From contig JAUYSP010000040.1 of NCBI GenBank assembly GCA_030696305.1, positions 1 to 64,000 on the forward strand: a stretch of DNA of 64,000 bases, read 5' to 3'. Numbering within the stretch: the stretch's first letter is position 1; each line of letters starts with the position of its first letter. Shown here in pieces: positions 15,602 through 24,038 of this stretch. Origin of the DNA: Legionellaceae bacterium. GTDB lineage: Bacteria > Pseudomonadota > Gammaproteobacteria > Legionellales > Legionellaceae. The position numbers and the translations under genes are program-made. The notes under the pieces were generated by a model. It searched no databases. It worked only from the letters and a program-made list of their open reading frames with translations, and was not told where the DNA came from.

Positions 15602-17091
15602 TGGAACTGACTGCTAGGACCATATTGCAAAATTATTGTTTAGCGTCAACGCTGAATTTCACATGCCATTTCTTTAAGAGGCAGTACAATAAGAAGTTCG
15701 TTATTGGAGATCATCATCTGAAGATTACTGATGCTCTTGATCTTGTCCTTCAAGGGAAGATTAGGAAGCTTATTATAAATATTGCCCCCCGCTATGGGAA
15801 AACCGAATTGGCCGTAAAATCATTTATTGCGAACGGTTTAGCGATTAATCCGGCATCGAAATTCATACACCTTTCCTATTCGGATGACTTAGCATTGGAT
15901 AACTCAGAAGCCGTGAAAGATTTGGTAAGCTCACCGGATTACCAGGCTGTTTTTCCAGACGTTGTTTTAAAGCAAGGATCCGGCGCTAAGAAGAAATGGT
16001 ATACCACTCAAGGAGGTGGCGTTTACGCTACTGCTGCCGGCGGCCAGGTTACTGGATTCGGGGCTGGCCTTGTTGATCAGGAGGCAGATGAAGATGCTGA
16101 CTTGGACGAAATGATGCCTGATCCCTCTATTCCCGGGCACAAATACGTCTTTGGCGGGGCCCTGATCATCGACGACCCCATCAAGCCCGATGATGCGGAC
16201 AGCGAAACAGTTCGGGAGCGGGTTAATAATCGCTTTGACAGCACGATCGTCAATCGCGTGAATAGCAGGAATACCCCCATCATCATCATCATGCAGCGGT
16301 TACATGAGAAAGATCTCTGTGGTCATGTAATGGAGAACTACCCGGGAGAATGGACAGTGCTTTCGCTGCCTTGCATAATCACCGATCGGGATGATCAGCC
16401 GTTAAGCGAGGGCAGGGCACTTTGGGAATTTAAGCATACGCTCAATGAGTTGCTTAAAATGAATAATATCAACCCGATCAACTTTGGGCGCCAGTATCAG
16501 CAGAATCCGCAACCGAAGGAAGGCTTGCTTTACAGCGCGTTTAAAACTTATCTAATCATTCCTGCCAGCAAGAAAGTGCAGCGGAAGTCCTACACAGATA
16601 CTGCAGACGAAGGGAAAGATTTTTTGTGTTCAATCAGTTACATCGAAACTGAACTTGCCTGTTACGTGACCGACGTCATTTATACTCAGGCTCCCATGGA
16701 GGCCACTGAGCCTCTGACAGCTCAACAGTTATGCAATCAGCAGATCCAGCTGGCCAGAGTGGAGTCCAATAATGGAGGGCGCGGATTTGCCCGGGCAGTA
16801 GAAGCGCAGTGCAGGTTAATGAGAAACCTGTATACCAAGATTGAATGGTTCCACCAAAGCGATAATAAGCACGTCAGGATCTTCACCAATTCTGCTAAAG
16901 TAACTAACCTGGTGATCTTTCCGGAAGGTTGGGAAAAGAGATGGCCGGTATTTCATAAGCATGTCACCGCCTATTCTGCTATCGGTAAAAACGCCCACGA
17001 TGACGCTGAGGATTGCCTGACTGGGATCGTCGAATACTTCGGCAAAGATAATATTCACAGCAACACCAAAGCACTATCAGCATTCGGATAA
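15601..17091 (+). CDS. Terminase large subunit
   Basis: 496 aa. The ATPase has IINIAPRYGKTELAVKSF near 60-78 (Walker A variant) and GGALIIDDPIKPDDADSE near 182-199 (Walker B with DD), plus IIIIMQRLHEKDLCGHV (coupling motif). The C-terminal nuclease region includes CSISYIETELACYVTDVIY and KNAHDDAEDCLTGIVEYF with paired Asp. A TTG at 15598 is an alternative start; the ATG at 15601 is chosen. It cuts and pumps phage DNA into the capsid. Confidence 0.9.
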   Translation: MELTARTILQNYCLASTLNFTCHFFKRQYNKKFVIGDHHLKITDALDLVLQGKIRKLIINIAPRYGKTELAVKSFIANGLAINPASKFIHLSYSDDLALDNSEAVKDLVSSPDYQAVFPDVVLKQGSGAKKKWYTTQGGGVYATAAGGQVTGFGAGLVDQEADEDADLDEMMPDPSIPGHKYVFGGALIIDDPIKPDDADSETVRERVNNRFDSTIVNRVNSRNTPIIIIMQRLHEKDLCGHVMENYPGEWTVLSLPCIITDRDDQPLSEGRALWEFKHTLNELLKMNNINPINFGRQYQQNPQPKEGLLYSAFKTYLIIPASKKVQRKSYTDTADEGKDFLCSISYIETELACYVTDVIYTQAPMEATEPLTAQQLCNQQIQLARVESNNGGRGFARAVEAQCRLMRNLYTKIEWFHQSDNKHVRIFTNSAKVTNLVIFPEGWEKRWPVFHKHVTAYSAIGKNAHDDAEDCLTGIVEYFGKDNIHSNTKALSAFG

Positions 17092-17113
17092 ATCACTAAA
17101 CCAAAACTAAGCA

Positions 17114-18514
17114 ATGGCAAAGAAACTAAAATCAGAGACCCAGGACCCTACCCCGGAATTCATTAAATCAGCTGCCCGGGTTCCAGAAGGGATCGAAGAT
17201 GCAATTAAGCAGTATGATGTGCTCCAGCATGACATTTTCGATAAAACTAAGCGGAAAGATAAAGATGTCGCTAAGCCCGGGGTCGATGATAATGGCAATG
17301 AAACAGTCGTAAACTCTACTGAGCCTGTCAATCGGATTGGACTAGCTTTCCAGCAGCTGATCGTTAAGCGTAGGGCGGCATTTATGAACCTTGGCGCTTT
17401 GACATTGGTTGCTAAACCGAACGGGACAGCTGAAGAATCTCTAGTTGCTGCTACCAAAGCGGTGCTGGATGATAACAAAATGAAATTTAAGCTCAAGAAG
17501 ATTGCCCGGGGAGTAATGAGTGAAAAACAGGCCGCGGTTCTTTTCTATAGCGATATAGAAACTGGCCCGGAAGGGAAGGATACCCCACACCTAAAAGCTC
17601 GACTTCTTTCTCCAAAAATGGGCGATGAACTGCTACCGGTGTTTGACAGCTTTGGTAAGCTCCAGTATTTCGGGCGTGGGTATAAGACCAGGGCAGGGGA
17701 TAAGGAATTCGAGCATATGGACATCTATTCTTCTGAAAAGATTTTTCAATGGAGCAATGAATCCGGAGAAGTGACTCTTAATGGAACCGTGACCCATAAA
17801 TATGGAAAAATCCCAATCGCATATTTTAGTCAGGAAGAAACCGAGTGGGCTATCGTACAAGCGATCATTGAGAGACTTGAGGAGCTGCTTTCAAACTTCG
17901 GTGATACTAACGATTATAATGGTTCACCAATCCTTGTTGCACGCGGTGTGATCAAAGGTTTTAGTTCTAAGGGTGAACGAGGCAAGGTGCTTGAAATTGA
18001 AGGCGAACAGGCTGATGTGAAATATGTTAGCTGGGAACAAGCTCCGGAATCCATTAAGCTGGAGATCGAAACGCTAACCAATCTCCTCATGTCGCTTTCT
18101 CAAACACCCGATATCTCTTCTAAGGGCATGGCGGATCTCGGCCTTGATTCCGGTGTAGCATTTGATCGGGTGTTTCTCGATGCCCAGCTCGCCGCTCAAG
18201 ATAAACTGGACGAGGATTTTGGCGAGGTACTTCAGCGTATGGTCAACTTCATCAAGACCGCGATTTGTAATGTGTTCGATACCTCGTTAAAGTCGGCTAT
18301 TGGGATGAAGATTGAAGTTGAGGTTCCAACATTCCGCATCAATGAAGTAAGCGAGACTATTGATAACATGATGGCCGCAAATGGTGGGAAACCAATCATT
18401 TCACATAAGACCTCAGTTGCTATGTCAGGTTTAGTGGAAGATGCGGAAGCCGAATTTGAACTGATAGAGGCTCAGGAGGACAGCTTGGGAAGAGAAATAG
18501 AAACTGAAATCTAA
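17114..18514 (+). CDS. Portal protein, SPP1 gp6-like
   Basis: 466 aa and directly after the terminase. Features of SPP1-type portals: GKIPIAYFSQEETEWAIVQA, then IIERLEELLSNFGDTNDYNG, followed by ANGGKPIISHKTSVAMSG-like C-terminal text, and an acidic end. The portal forms the dodecameric DNA channel at one capsid vertex. The start follows an ATCACTAA ... AAGCA leader. Family call is from order plus pattern. Confidence 0.75.
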   Translation: MAKKLKSETQDPTPEFIKSAARVPEGIEDAIKQYDVLQHDIFDKTKRKDKDVAKPGVDDNGNETVVNSTEPVNRIGLAFQQLIVKRRAAFMNLGALTLVAKPNGTAEESLVAATKAVLDDNKMKFKLKKIARGVMSEKQAAVLFYSDIETGPEGKDTPHLKARLLSPKMGDELLPVFDSFGKLQYFGRGYKTRAGDKEFEHMDIYSSEKIFQWSNESGEVTLNGTVTHKYGKIPIAYFSQEETEWAIVQAIIERLEELLSNFGDTNDYNGSPILVARGVIKGFSSKGERGKVLEIEGEQADVKYVSWEQAPESIKLEIETLTNLLMSLSQTPDISSKGMADLGLDSGVAFDRVFLDAQLAAQDKLDEDFGEVLQRMVNFIKTAICNVFDTSLKSAIGMKIEVEVPTFRINEVSETIDNMMAANGGKPIISHKTSVAMSGLVEDAEAEFELIEAQEDSLGREIETEI

Positions 18515-18526
18515 ACCAAAAACCAC

Positions 18527-18877
18527 ATGACACAAAGAAGAAAAAGTTTAGGAATGATGGCCGCAGCATTTGCAATTGCAATGGCTGGAAGCTTAGGGAG
18601 TGCCCAGGTGGCGCAAACCTCGCAAGCAAACCCTATGCAATCAAGCCGCGGAGCTTCGATGCAGGAGATGAAAGCCACTACGCCGACTAAATCCACGAGG
18701 CACCGGTCAGTAGTTGCTCAGGCTGGAGGATTAGATGTAATTCGTGAGGGTGGTGTATTCGGATTAACACCCATGCAATATGGGATGCGGTTTGGTAATG
18801 GCAAGTCTCGGAAGGGAAAGACGAATATGTTGAGGGTGTCGAAGAATGCGAAATTGAGAAAACGGGGGGGGGGGTAA
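18527..18877 (+). CDS. Unknown small basic protein ending in a poly-G tract
   Basis: 116 aa. N-terminal RRKSLGMMAAAFAIAMAG is hydrophobic but Arg/Lys led; the rest is basic (KSRKGKTNMLRVSKNAKLRK). The last codons are a run of 11 G (18864-18874), coding RGGG just before the stop. A slip of one base would change only the last residues. The phage position between portal and minor head protein is conserved for small accessory proteins; no family recognised. Confidence 0.45.
   Translation: MTQRRKSLGMMAAAFAIAMAGSLGSAQVAQTSQANPMQSSRGASMQEMKATTPTKSTRHRSVVAQAGGLDVIREGGVFGLTPMQYGMRFGNGKSRKGKTNMLRVSKNAKLRKRGGG
18864..18874. repeat. Homopolymer tract of 11 G
   Basis: Eleven consecutive G at the very end of the gene 18527-18877. 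Together with the 10-G tract at 31516 these are the only long G runs noted in the prophage. Confidence 0.9.
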
Positions 18878-18880
18878 AGT

Positions 18881-19165
18881 ATGAAGGCGAATTCTATCTA
18901 TAATCTTTCCAGTAGAAAGGGAATAGTAACTGTTAAGCGTCGGATTTTAATTGACCTTCAGCCCGCTGTGCTGAAAGCCATATTCAGTAAATTTTTTCCC
19001 CTTCATATCGAAACTAACTTTTTCCGGGATGAATTAAAGTATTCTGGAATCTCGCCAGATTTTGAACCAGTTGACGAAGCTTGCGCGTGCCCAGAGTACA
19101 CGTTGACGGTTATACAGGAAGGTAATCGAATTAAAGTTGAATTTACTAAGGCAGGATTGATGTAA
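18881..19165 (+). CDS. Small unknown head-region protein
   Basis: 94 aa, MKANSIYNLSSRKGIVTVKR onward. Contains CACPEY and beta-strand-like ends (YTLTVIQEGNRIKVEFTKAG). Its stop overlaps the next start (TAATG). No family recognised. Confidence 0.45.
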   Translation: MKANSIYNLSSRKGIVTVKRRILIDLQPAVLKAIFSKFFPLHIETNFFRDELKYSGISPDFEPVDEACACPEYTLTVIQEGNRIKVEFTKAGLM

Positions 19166-19392
19166 TGCCCACCCACACCACAAAATACACCTTTGGCGAT
19201 ATCGTCTATCTGATTACTGATTGCGAGCAAGAAGAAAGGATGGTTACTGATATAAAGATATCTCCAGGACCCCAAGTAGTGTATTGCTTGACTTGTGGCA
19301 CAGCGCACACCGAGCATTACGAGATGGAGATTTCTTCCAGGCGTGATATCAATAAAGCAATGGGAATAAATGGCGGAGAGGTGATCAAATGA
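19165..19392 (+). CDS. Small unknown protein
   Basis: 75 aa with a beta-rich look: YTFGDIVYLITDCEQEERMV, then VVYCLTCGTAHTEHYEMEI. A CLTCGTAH segment could bind a metal. Overlaps both neighbours, so translation is coupled. Function unknown. Confidence 0.45.
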   Translation: MPTHTTKYTFGDIVYLITDCEQEERMVTDIKISPGPQVVYCLTCGTAHTEHYEMEISSRRDINKAMGINGGEVIK

Positions 19393-21014
19393 CCATCGAC
19401 CAAAAATATGAGCGCGAGCTGGTGAAGCTTCAGGCTGATCTAGATGCAAGGATTGCGAGGTTCTACACAATCCTTGCTCAGGAGGTAGCTCCATTGATTG
19501 CTTCAGGTATGGAACGCCGTGCATTGGAGCGGGCAATCAATGCAAAACTATCCCAGATTACCAAATCGCTTCGTGCCCAAATTGAATCCAGCGTTTCAAA
19601 AGCCTGGTATTTATCGAATAAAAAAACAGTGGCCTATCTGGATAAGCGTCTCAAAGGATTCGACTTGCCGGATTCAATCACTAAAGTATGGATTGATCCA
19701 AACGAAAAAGCATTCCGGGAATTCCTGAAGCACAAGGATTCTGGTGTTACACTGAGTAAACGTGTATTCAAACAAACCAAGCAGGCTAAGAAGATCTTGA
19801 CCGACCGCATCAAAGCTGGGATTGGCGAAGGTAAGAGTTCAGTAAAAATAGCCAGAGATCTACGCGATCAACTGGTGAACCCAACTGGATCAGAATCGCC
19901 TGGTCGCGGGGTTTATAAATCCCCTCAAAAGAATACACAGCGACTAGCCAGAACTATCACCAATAAATCTTACAGGTTGGCCGATCAGGAAGCCTGGGAG
20001 AAAAACCCGACGATCTTAGGCTACGAAATTCAATTATCAAAGACTCAAAGCAAGAAAGTAAAAGCCAGGTGCGAGATCTGCAGGGCTTTGGCTGGTAAGT
20101 ATCCTGTTTCATTTGTGTTTGTCGGGTGGCACCCGCACTGCCTGTGTTATAAAACGCCGATCCTAATGAATGAAAAGCAAATGGCCGCTTATACAAAGCT
20201 GATCGCAGAGGGGAAAGATACTCCTGAGGCTATTCAGAAGGTTCGGGCAATGAAAGGCGGCGGCTTGGTTGAAGATGTTCCTGATGGGTTTAAAAACTGG
20301 GTGAGCAATAATACTGAACGGGTTCGCGGTTGGAGTTCTCAACCCTCCTGGGTACAAAATAATTTCAAGGATGGTGATATAGGATCAGGACTGAAGAACA
20401 TTAAATCTAAGCCGGTAAAGGTCAAATCATTTATTCCTGCCGGCCTTGACAGTTACGAAAAGAGGACCGGCATAAAAGTTAATCGTGAGATATTCCAATA
20501 CCTGGATAAGGATACTCCCATGGTTAACCGCGGAACAGGCGCCTTCTACGAAAGTGCAGACAATTATATCAACCTGCCAATAGATGAACGGCGCATGCAA
20601 AGCAAATGGAAAGCTGAATCCGTTGTTTACCATGAGTATGGTCATGCCGCTGACTGGCAGCGGGGTTTAAAGTTCCGGCCGGAAGTGAAAGAAACAATGG
20701 GTAAGTACCGGGCTGCTTATGATGGTCGCTTAGCAGATCTCTCGAAAAAAACCTGGGATATCGGGTTTCCCGCATTTCAATCAGGGGATTATGATATCGC
20801 TGAGCAGGCCCAAGCAGTTGCCGATACAATCATGTCACTGGATTTAAGATATGGATACGGCCATGATCAGGAATATTTTGCACGCCCGGGATTTAGCGAA
20901 GCGGAATTTATCGCTCATGCTTTCGAAAATCGTTTTTCTGGGAATGAAATATTTAAGGAGTTAATGCCGGATCTCTACGAGGATATGATCAAGCTGATCA
21001 GGAGACTAAAATGA
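19389..21014 (+). CDS. Minor head protein (SPP1 gp7/Mu F-like) with metalloprotease-like C-terminus
   Basis: 541 aa. Residues 1-260 form the head-morphogenesis domain: helical start, ARTITNKSYRLADQEAWEKN, then KARCEICRALAGKYPVSF and GWHPHCLCYKTPIL, the Cys/His cluster of Mu F/SPP1 gp7 proteins. The C-terminal 200 residues carry ESVVYHEYGHAADWQRG with HEYGH at 415-419, a zinc metallopeptidase HExxH motif. The protein would enter the capsid with DNA and may carry a protease domain into the cell or cut capsid proteins. The fused domain is the odd part. Confidence 0.75.
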   Translation: MTIDQKYERELVKLQADLDARIARFYTILAQEVAPLIASGMERRALERAINAKLSQITKSLRAQIESSVSKAWYLSNKKTVAYLDKRLKGFDLPDSITKVWIDPNEKAFREFLKHKDSGVTLSKRVFKQTKQAKKILTDRIKAGIGEGKSSVKIARDLRDQLVNPTGSESPGRGVYKSPQKNTQRLARTITNKSYRLADQEAWEKNPTILGYEIQLSKTQSKKVKARCEICRALAGKYPVSFVFVGWHPHCLCYKTPILMNEKQMAAYTKLIAEGKDTPEAIQKVRAMKGGGLVEDVPDGFKNWVSNNTERVRGWSSQPSWVQNNFKDGDIGSGLKNIKSKPVKVKSFIPAGLDSYEKRTGIKVNREIFQYLDKDTPMVNRGTGAFYESADNYINLPIDERRMQSKWKAESVVYHEYGHAADWQRGLKFRPEVKETMGKYRAAYDGRLADLSKKTWDIGFPAFQSGDYDIAEQAQAVADTIMSLDLRYGYGHDQEYFARPGFSEAEFIAHAFENRFSGNEIFKELMPDLYEDMIKLIRRLK

Positions 21015-21231
21015 TATCATCAACGACAATTTCATCAACAATGATTGAATCGGTACTCTTAGCTTTTAGATTGAGTTTTTTCCCTTCCTTATCGGCTTTC
21101 TCCAGGATCGGGTAGATACCCTCTTTAATATTTGACCAGATCGTCATTAAGAGCTGAGCGTAACGATCCTCATCGCTACCAGAATAGTCGCGTTTACTAG
21201 TAATATCCCGAAGAAGTTCCTGTCCACTCAT
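20998..21231 (-). CDS. 77-aa protein, leftward cargo gene
   Basis: Starts at 21231 (MSGQELLRDITSKRDYSGSD) and ends 17 bp into the preceding plus-strand gene. Acidic, mostly helical, with a hydrophobic-acidic end (SIIVDEIVVDDIILVS). It is divergent from the gene at 21269, with a shared A/T box between them. An in-frame upstream extension overlaps the neighbour and is not used. Function unknown; likely expressed in the lysogen. Confidence 0.45.
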   Translation of the reverse strand: MSGQELLRDITSKRDYSGSDEDRYAQLLMTIWSNIKEGIYPILEKADKEGKKLNLKAKSTDSIIVDEIVVDDIILVS

Positions 21232-21241
21232 ATATGTAAAG

Positions 21242-21259
21242 TTATATAAATTATATAAT
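21242..21259. promoter_or_regulatory. Palindromic A/T box between divergent genes
   Basis: TTATATAAATTATATAAT is identical to the box at 13952-13969. It lies in a 37-bp gap between divergent starts at 21231 and 21269. No perfect TAnnTTTG follows on the plus strand (TAATACAA); on the minus strand TAACTTTA is one mismatch away. It could serve both directions. Confidence 0.45.
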
Positions 21260-21268
21260 ACAAACCAA

Positions 21269-21682
21269 ATGAAAAATGAACGGTATGAGATTGAGCCAGT
21301 ATTTTGGGGTCGGGATAGGTGGTTCGAATCCGAGATAGGTACTTTAACCGGGCTCCCCCTTGAAGATATCCTTCCTGTTACCTCAAACATTAGCCATTGG
21401 TCGGGGGGCACGTATCGCAAGGTGATCCAGGAACTGGGCTATAATACAAATGGCAGATTCATGAAATTCGACAAGGAGACACGCTGGCCATGCCTGATGC
21501 GGTGTAAGCGCCACGACGATAAATCGCACTGGTTTGGATGGGTGTACCACCGGGGTAAGATTTACTGCGAGGGCAAGGAATATCAGTTTAGTGATTTTTA
21601 CAGAAACTTGTCCGGACAGGAGTATTTTAGTTGGGAAAACAAGGTCTACAAAATTACATCGATGCTGCAGGTGTGGATCTGA
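21269..21682 (+). CDS. Unknown phage protein with Cys/His pattern
   Basis: 137 aa. EIGTLTGLPLEDILPVTS, GTYRKVIQELGYNTNGRFMK, RWPCLMRCKRHDD and HWFGWVYHRGKIYCEG suggest a small papain-like or C39-like fold with Cys, then His in a W-x-x-WVY strand, but the order and spacing are not decisive. No membrane segment. I treat it as unknown. Confidence 0.4.
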   Translation: MKNERYEIEPVFWGRDRWFESEIGTLTGLPLEDILPVTSNISHWSGGTYRKVIQELGYNTNGRFMKFDKETRWPCLMRCKRHDDKSHWFGWVYHRGKIYCEGKEYQFSDFYRNLSGQEYFSWENKVYKITSMLQVWI

Positions 21683-21705
21683 ATAAAAAATACTAATTTG
21701 ATCCC

Positions 21706-22266
21706 ATGAATCAACTTTTTGATTTCCCATTCTACTCCGGCGTGTGGGGGACAGCGGCTGATTGGGGCCTATTCTTTATTACGACAGCTACGCTTTGGTA
21801 CTTAGTCAAGACGTTCAAATCGCAAAATAAAATTATAGAGCTTCAAGCTACCGCCAATAAAGTACAGAATGAACTTTATCGTACCTCTCACCAACCCTCT
21901 TTCACGTTCACGGCTCAAAAGTTTAGTGCCATCTCTGACGTTGAGAATTATTTTGAAATTGCTATTACACTCAATTCCAATCAGGCGAATGATGTCACTG
22001 CTGACATACAAAACTTCGGTGGGAGGATTCAAAGCTACAGAGGAACCAAGAGACACTTTCCCATGTTTCCACCTAATAATATAGCAGTTTTAAGGTTCAC
22101 TACTACAATTGAACCAAGCAATTCGGACCCATGGGCAGATTCCATTAAAATCACAGTTTTGTTTAGCGATCCTGTAGGAAATAGATATGAACAGGAATGC
22201 AATATTCGATACAACCAAAGAGATTTAGAATTGAAGCATTCCCCGGTTTCAATACTGAAATTATAA
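21706..22266 (+). CDS. Single-pass membrane protein, cargo
   Basis: 186 aa. One N-terminal membrane helix (WGLFFITTATLWYLVKTF), a short coiled segment (KIIELQATANKVQNEL), then a beta-sandwich-like soluble domain (FEIAITLNSNQANDVTADI). Codons and A+T content differ from the head genes. Located in the cargo island with two leftward genes; an exclusion or host-interaction role is possible but unproven. Confidence 0.5.
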   Translation: MNQLFDFPFYSGVWGTAADWGLFFITTATLWYLVKTFKSQNKIIELQATANKVQNELYRTSHQPSFTFTAQKFSAISDVENYFEIAITLNSNQANDVTADIQNFGGRIQSYRGTKRHFPMFPPNNIAVLRFTTTIEPSNSDPWADSIKITVLFSDPVGNRYEQECNIRYNQRDLELKHSPVSILKL

Positions 22267-22290
22267 TGGTAACACAACCGTCCAATATTA

Positions 22291-22926
22291 TCAATGCAAT
22301 CTGCTAGCCTTTGCGATGTCGATGTGTCTAAATGACTCAAGTGTTTCAAACGCTATTTGCCTGATCGATGGCGGGACGGGGTCCAGCGTCCCCTCAAAAC
22401 CATCATCATCTTTAATAACCCACCCTGACGTATCCATCCTAGTTAAATCGTAATAATCTTTGTCCATTGTGTCGGCCGCATGCGCTCCACCATCTTGGTT
22501 TGCTAATGCCTTAATTATTCGCCCTCTCGTGTAGTTGTTCCCTTTGGTGTCTACAATTATTTTTTTGCTATTCCACCAATTCTCCTGGTTAACTTCTGTC
22601 AAACGTTCAAGGCTTAAACTAGGTGCATAACTCCAACCATTTTTTCCATGATGTAAAACTATTAGTCCTAAGTGGGTCTTTATCATGTTTTTTGATTCAA
22701 ATTTACTACAACTGCACTTTAATGGGAGGTCCCTAAGTTTCAATTGTTGTATTAATGACTTGGAATCTCCGGTATGATGGAAAATCACCCTGAGTTTTAC
22801 TGCTATGTCCTGAGCAATGTATGTTTTACCCGCATCATAAATTGAGCAAAACTCCTCAATAGCTGAAAGCTGCTTTTTAAGGGAGTGAACTAATTCCTCT
22901 TTGCTTAAGGTTACTCTCTGGGCCAT
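22291..22926 (-). CDS. Unknown cargo protein (LRVIFHHT ... ANQDGGAH family)
   Basis: 211 aa. It shows the layout of a scattered bacterial family that I recall only as uncharacterised: a helical start, then AQDIAVKLRVIFHHTGDSKS, a short strand, WWNSKKIIVDTKGNNYTRGR and KALANQDGGAHAADTMDKDY. The conserved HHTGDS and NQDGGAH blocks could be active-site like. It forms a leftward unit with the genes ending at 22928 and 23197. Lysogen expression is the likely use. Confidence 0.5.
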   Translation of the reverse strand: MAQRVTLSKEELVHSLKKQLSAIEEFCSIYDAGKTYIAQDIAVKLRVIFHHTGDSKSLIQQLKLRDLPLKCSCSKFESKNMIKTHLGLIVLHHGKNGWSYAPSLSLERLTEVNQENWWNSKKIIVDTKGNNYTRGRIIKALANQDGGAHAADTMDKDYYDLTRMDTSGWVIKDDDGFEGTLDPVPPSIRQIAFETLESFRHIDIAKASRLH

Positions 22927-22927
22927 T

Positions 22928-23197
22928 TTAAAAATTTATACTATTCCGTACAATCTTATACTCCTCCCAAATCTCCGGAGCTTTAGCGAAATACTCAGCC
23001 GATCTCAACTCTCCCCTATAATCCAGTAATAAACCGATATCGAAATAAGCCACCCGATCCCGCGTCCAGATCGAATACTCTGAGGCCGGGAATGGTTTTG
23101 TGGTCAGGCAATGACAGATCTTATCCGCTTTCCGGTCATAACCGAACAGTTCTTCCAGCTCCTCAATGGTTGGGCTATGGTCGAAAATGGTTTCCAT
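22928..23197 (-). CDS. Small unknown cargo protein
   Basis: 89 aa, METIFDHSPTIEELEELFGY onward, acidic. Its ATG overlaps the stop of the 28-aa upstream reading frame (TAATG), and one base separates its stop from the next gene start. No family recognised. Confidence 0.45.
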   Translation of the reverse strand: METIFDHSPTIEELEELFGYDRKADKICHCLTTKPFPASEYSIWTRDRVAYFDIGLLLDYRGELRSAEYFAKAPEIWEEYKIVRNSINF

Positions 23198-23283
23198 TAA
23201 TCGAATATAACAATTTCCCCATTATCTAACAGGAAGTACTCACACTTTCCCAAATTATCTTGCCGGGTTACTTTCGCTAACAT
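23197..23283 (-). CDS. 28-aa peptide, coupled to the cargo operon
   Basis: Starts at 23283, MLAKVTRQDNLGKCEYFLLD, ends GEIVIFD. Stop and next start overlap as TAATG, typical of coupled genes. It reads like a small beta hairpin protein. Possibly the first gene of the leftward unit. Confidence 0.35.
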   Translation of the reverse strand: MLAKVTRQDNLGKCEYFLLDNGEIVIFD

Positions 23284-23351
23284 TCAAATAAACGAACCGC
23301 AAGGTGTATACGAGTAATTAACGGCTACAACTTAGCAAAACCAAAAAACAC

Positions 23352-24026
23352 ATGTCACTAAACGAAAGAATTGAAGCACGACTGAAGGCATTGTTCTCAG
23401 GCGTAGGCTTAGCGAAAAAGTCCGTTCAAGCTGAGGTCGCAAGACTTGCACCGCTGCTAAAAGAGGAATCAACAGACGAGGAAATCGATGCAAAATTAAA
23501 TGAACGTAATGCAATTCTGCCATATGCAGATCAAAAGAAGCATGACGATTATTTAGCTGGTAAGGAAGCTAAAGAGAAGGCAGACAAAGAAGCTAAGCGA
23601 TTAGCTGATCTGGCCGCCGGTAAAAAGCCTGAACCCGATGAACTTCCTGCTGATACTCCTGACTGGGCAAAAGCTTTTATGAAGGCTCAAACTGAAAAGG
23701 CTGAGGCTCTCGAAGCGCAAATTGCTAAACTTCAAGGAGACAAAGTGACAACATCCCGCCGGGAGGCGCTTGAGGCTAAACTAAAAGACGCACCGGAGTC
23801 ATTCCGAAATGCTGAGCTGAGAAGGTTTGCACGCATGAAGTTCGAAACTGATGAGGAGTTTAACGAATACCTCACGGAAACCGAAACCGACGCTGCTGGA
23901 GCTGTTCAGGCTGACGCATCTTCAGAAGTTGGTAACGATCGTCCTATTATTGGTGTTAGTCCAACTGGCGGAAAAGTTAAACCAGCAACCGAAGCAGAAT
24001 TGGATGCTGTAATGGAAAATCTTTAA
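23352..24026 (+). CDS. Capsid scaffolding protein
   Basis: 224 aa, almost wholly charged helix: KKHDDYLAGKEAKEKADKEA, then EALEAQIAKLQGD and a short C-terminal ELRRFARMKFETDEEF. It stands immediately before the decoration and major capsid genes, the normal scaffold place. The C-terminal basic/acidic helix is the usual capsid-binding part. Confidence 0.7.
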   Translation: MSLNERIEARLKALFSGVGLAKKSVQAEVARLAPLLKEESTDEEIDAKLNERNAILPYADQKKHDDYLAGKEAKEKADKEAKRLADLAAGKKPEPDELPADTPDWAKAFMKAQTEKAEALEAQIAKLQGDKVTTSRREALEAKLKDAPESFRNAELRRFARMKFETDEEFNEYLTETETDAAGAVQADASSEVGNDRPIIGVSPTGGKVKPATEAELDAVMENL

Positions 24027-24038
24027 CCCACAGAAACA

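Noticed and set aside
16077-16292. Minus-strand gene inside the terminase
   Set aside because: Low-complexity text (MMMMMGV) that only mirrors a repetitive part of the terminase gene; a shadow frame.
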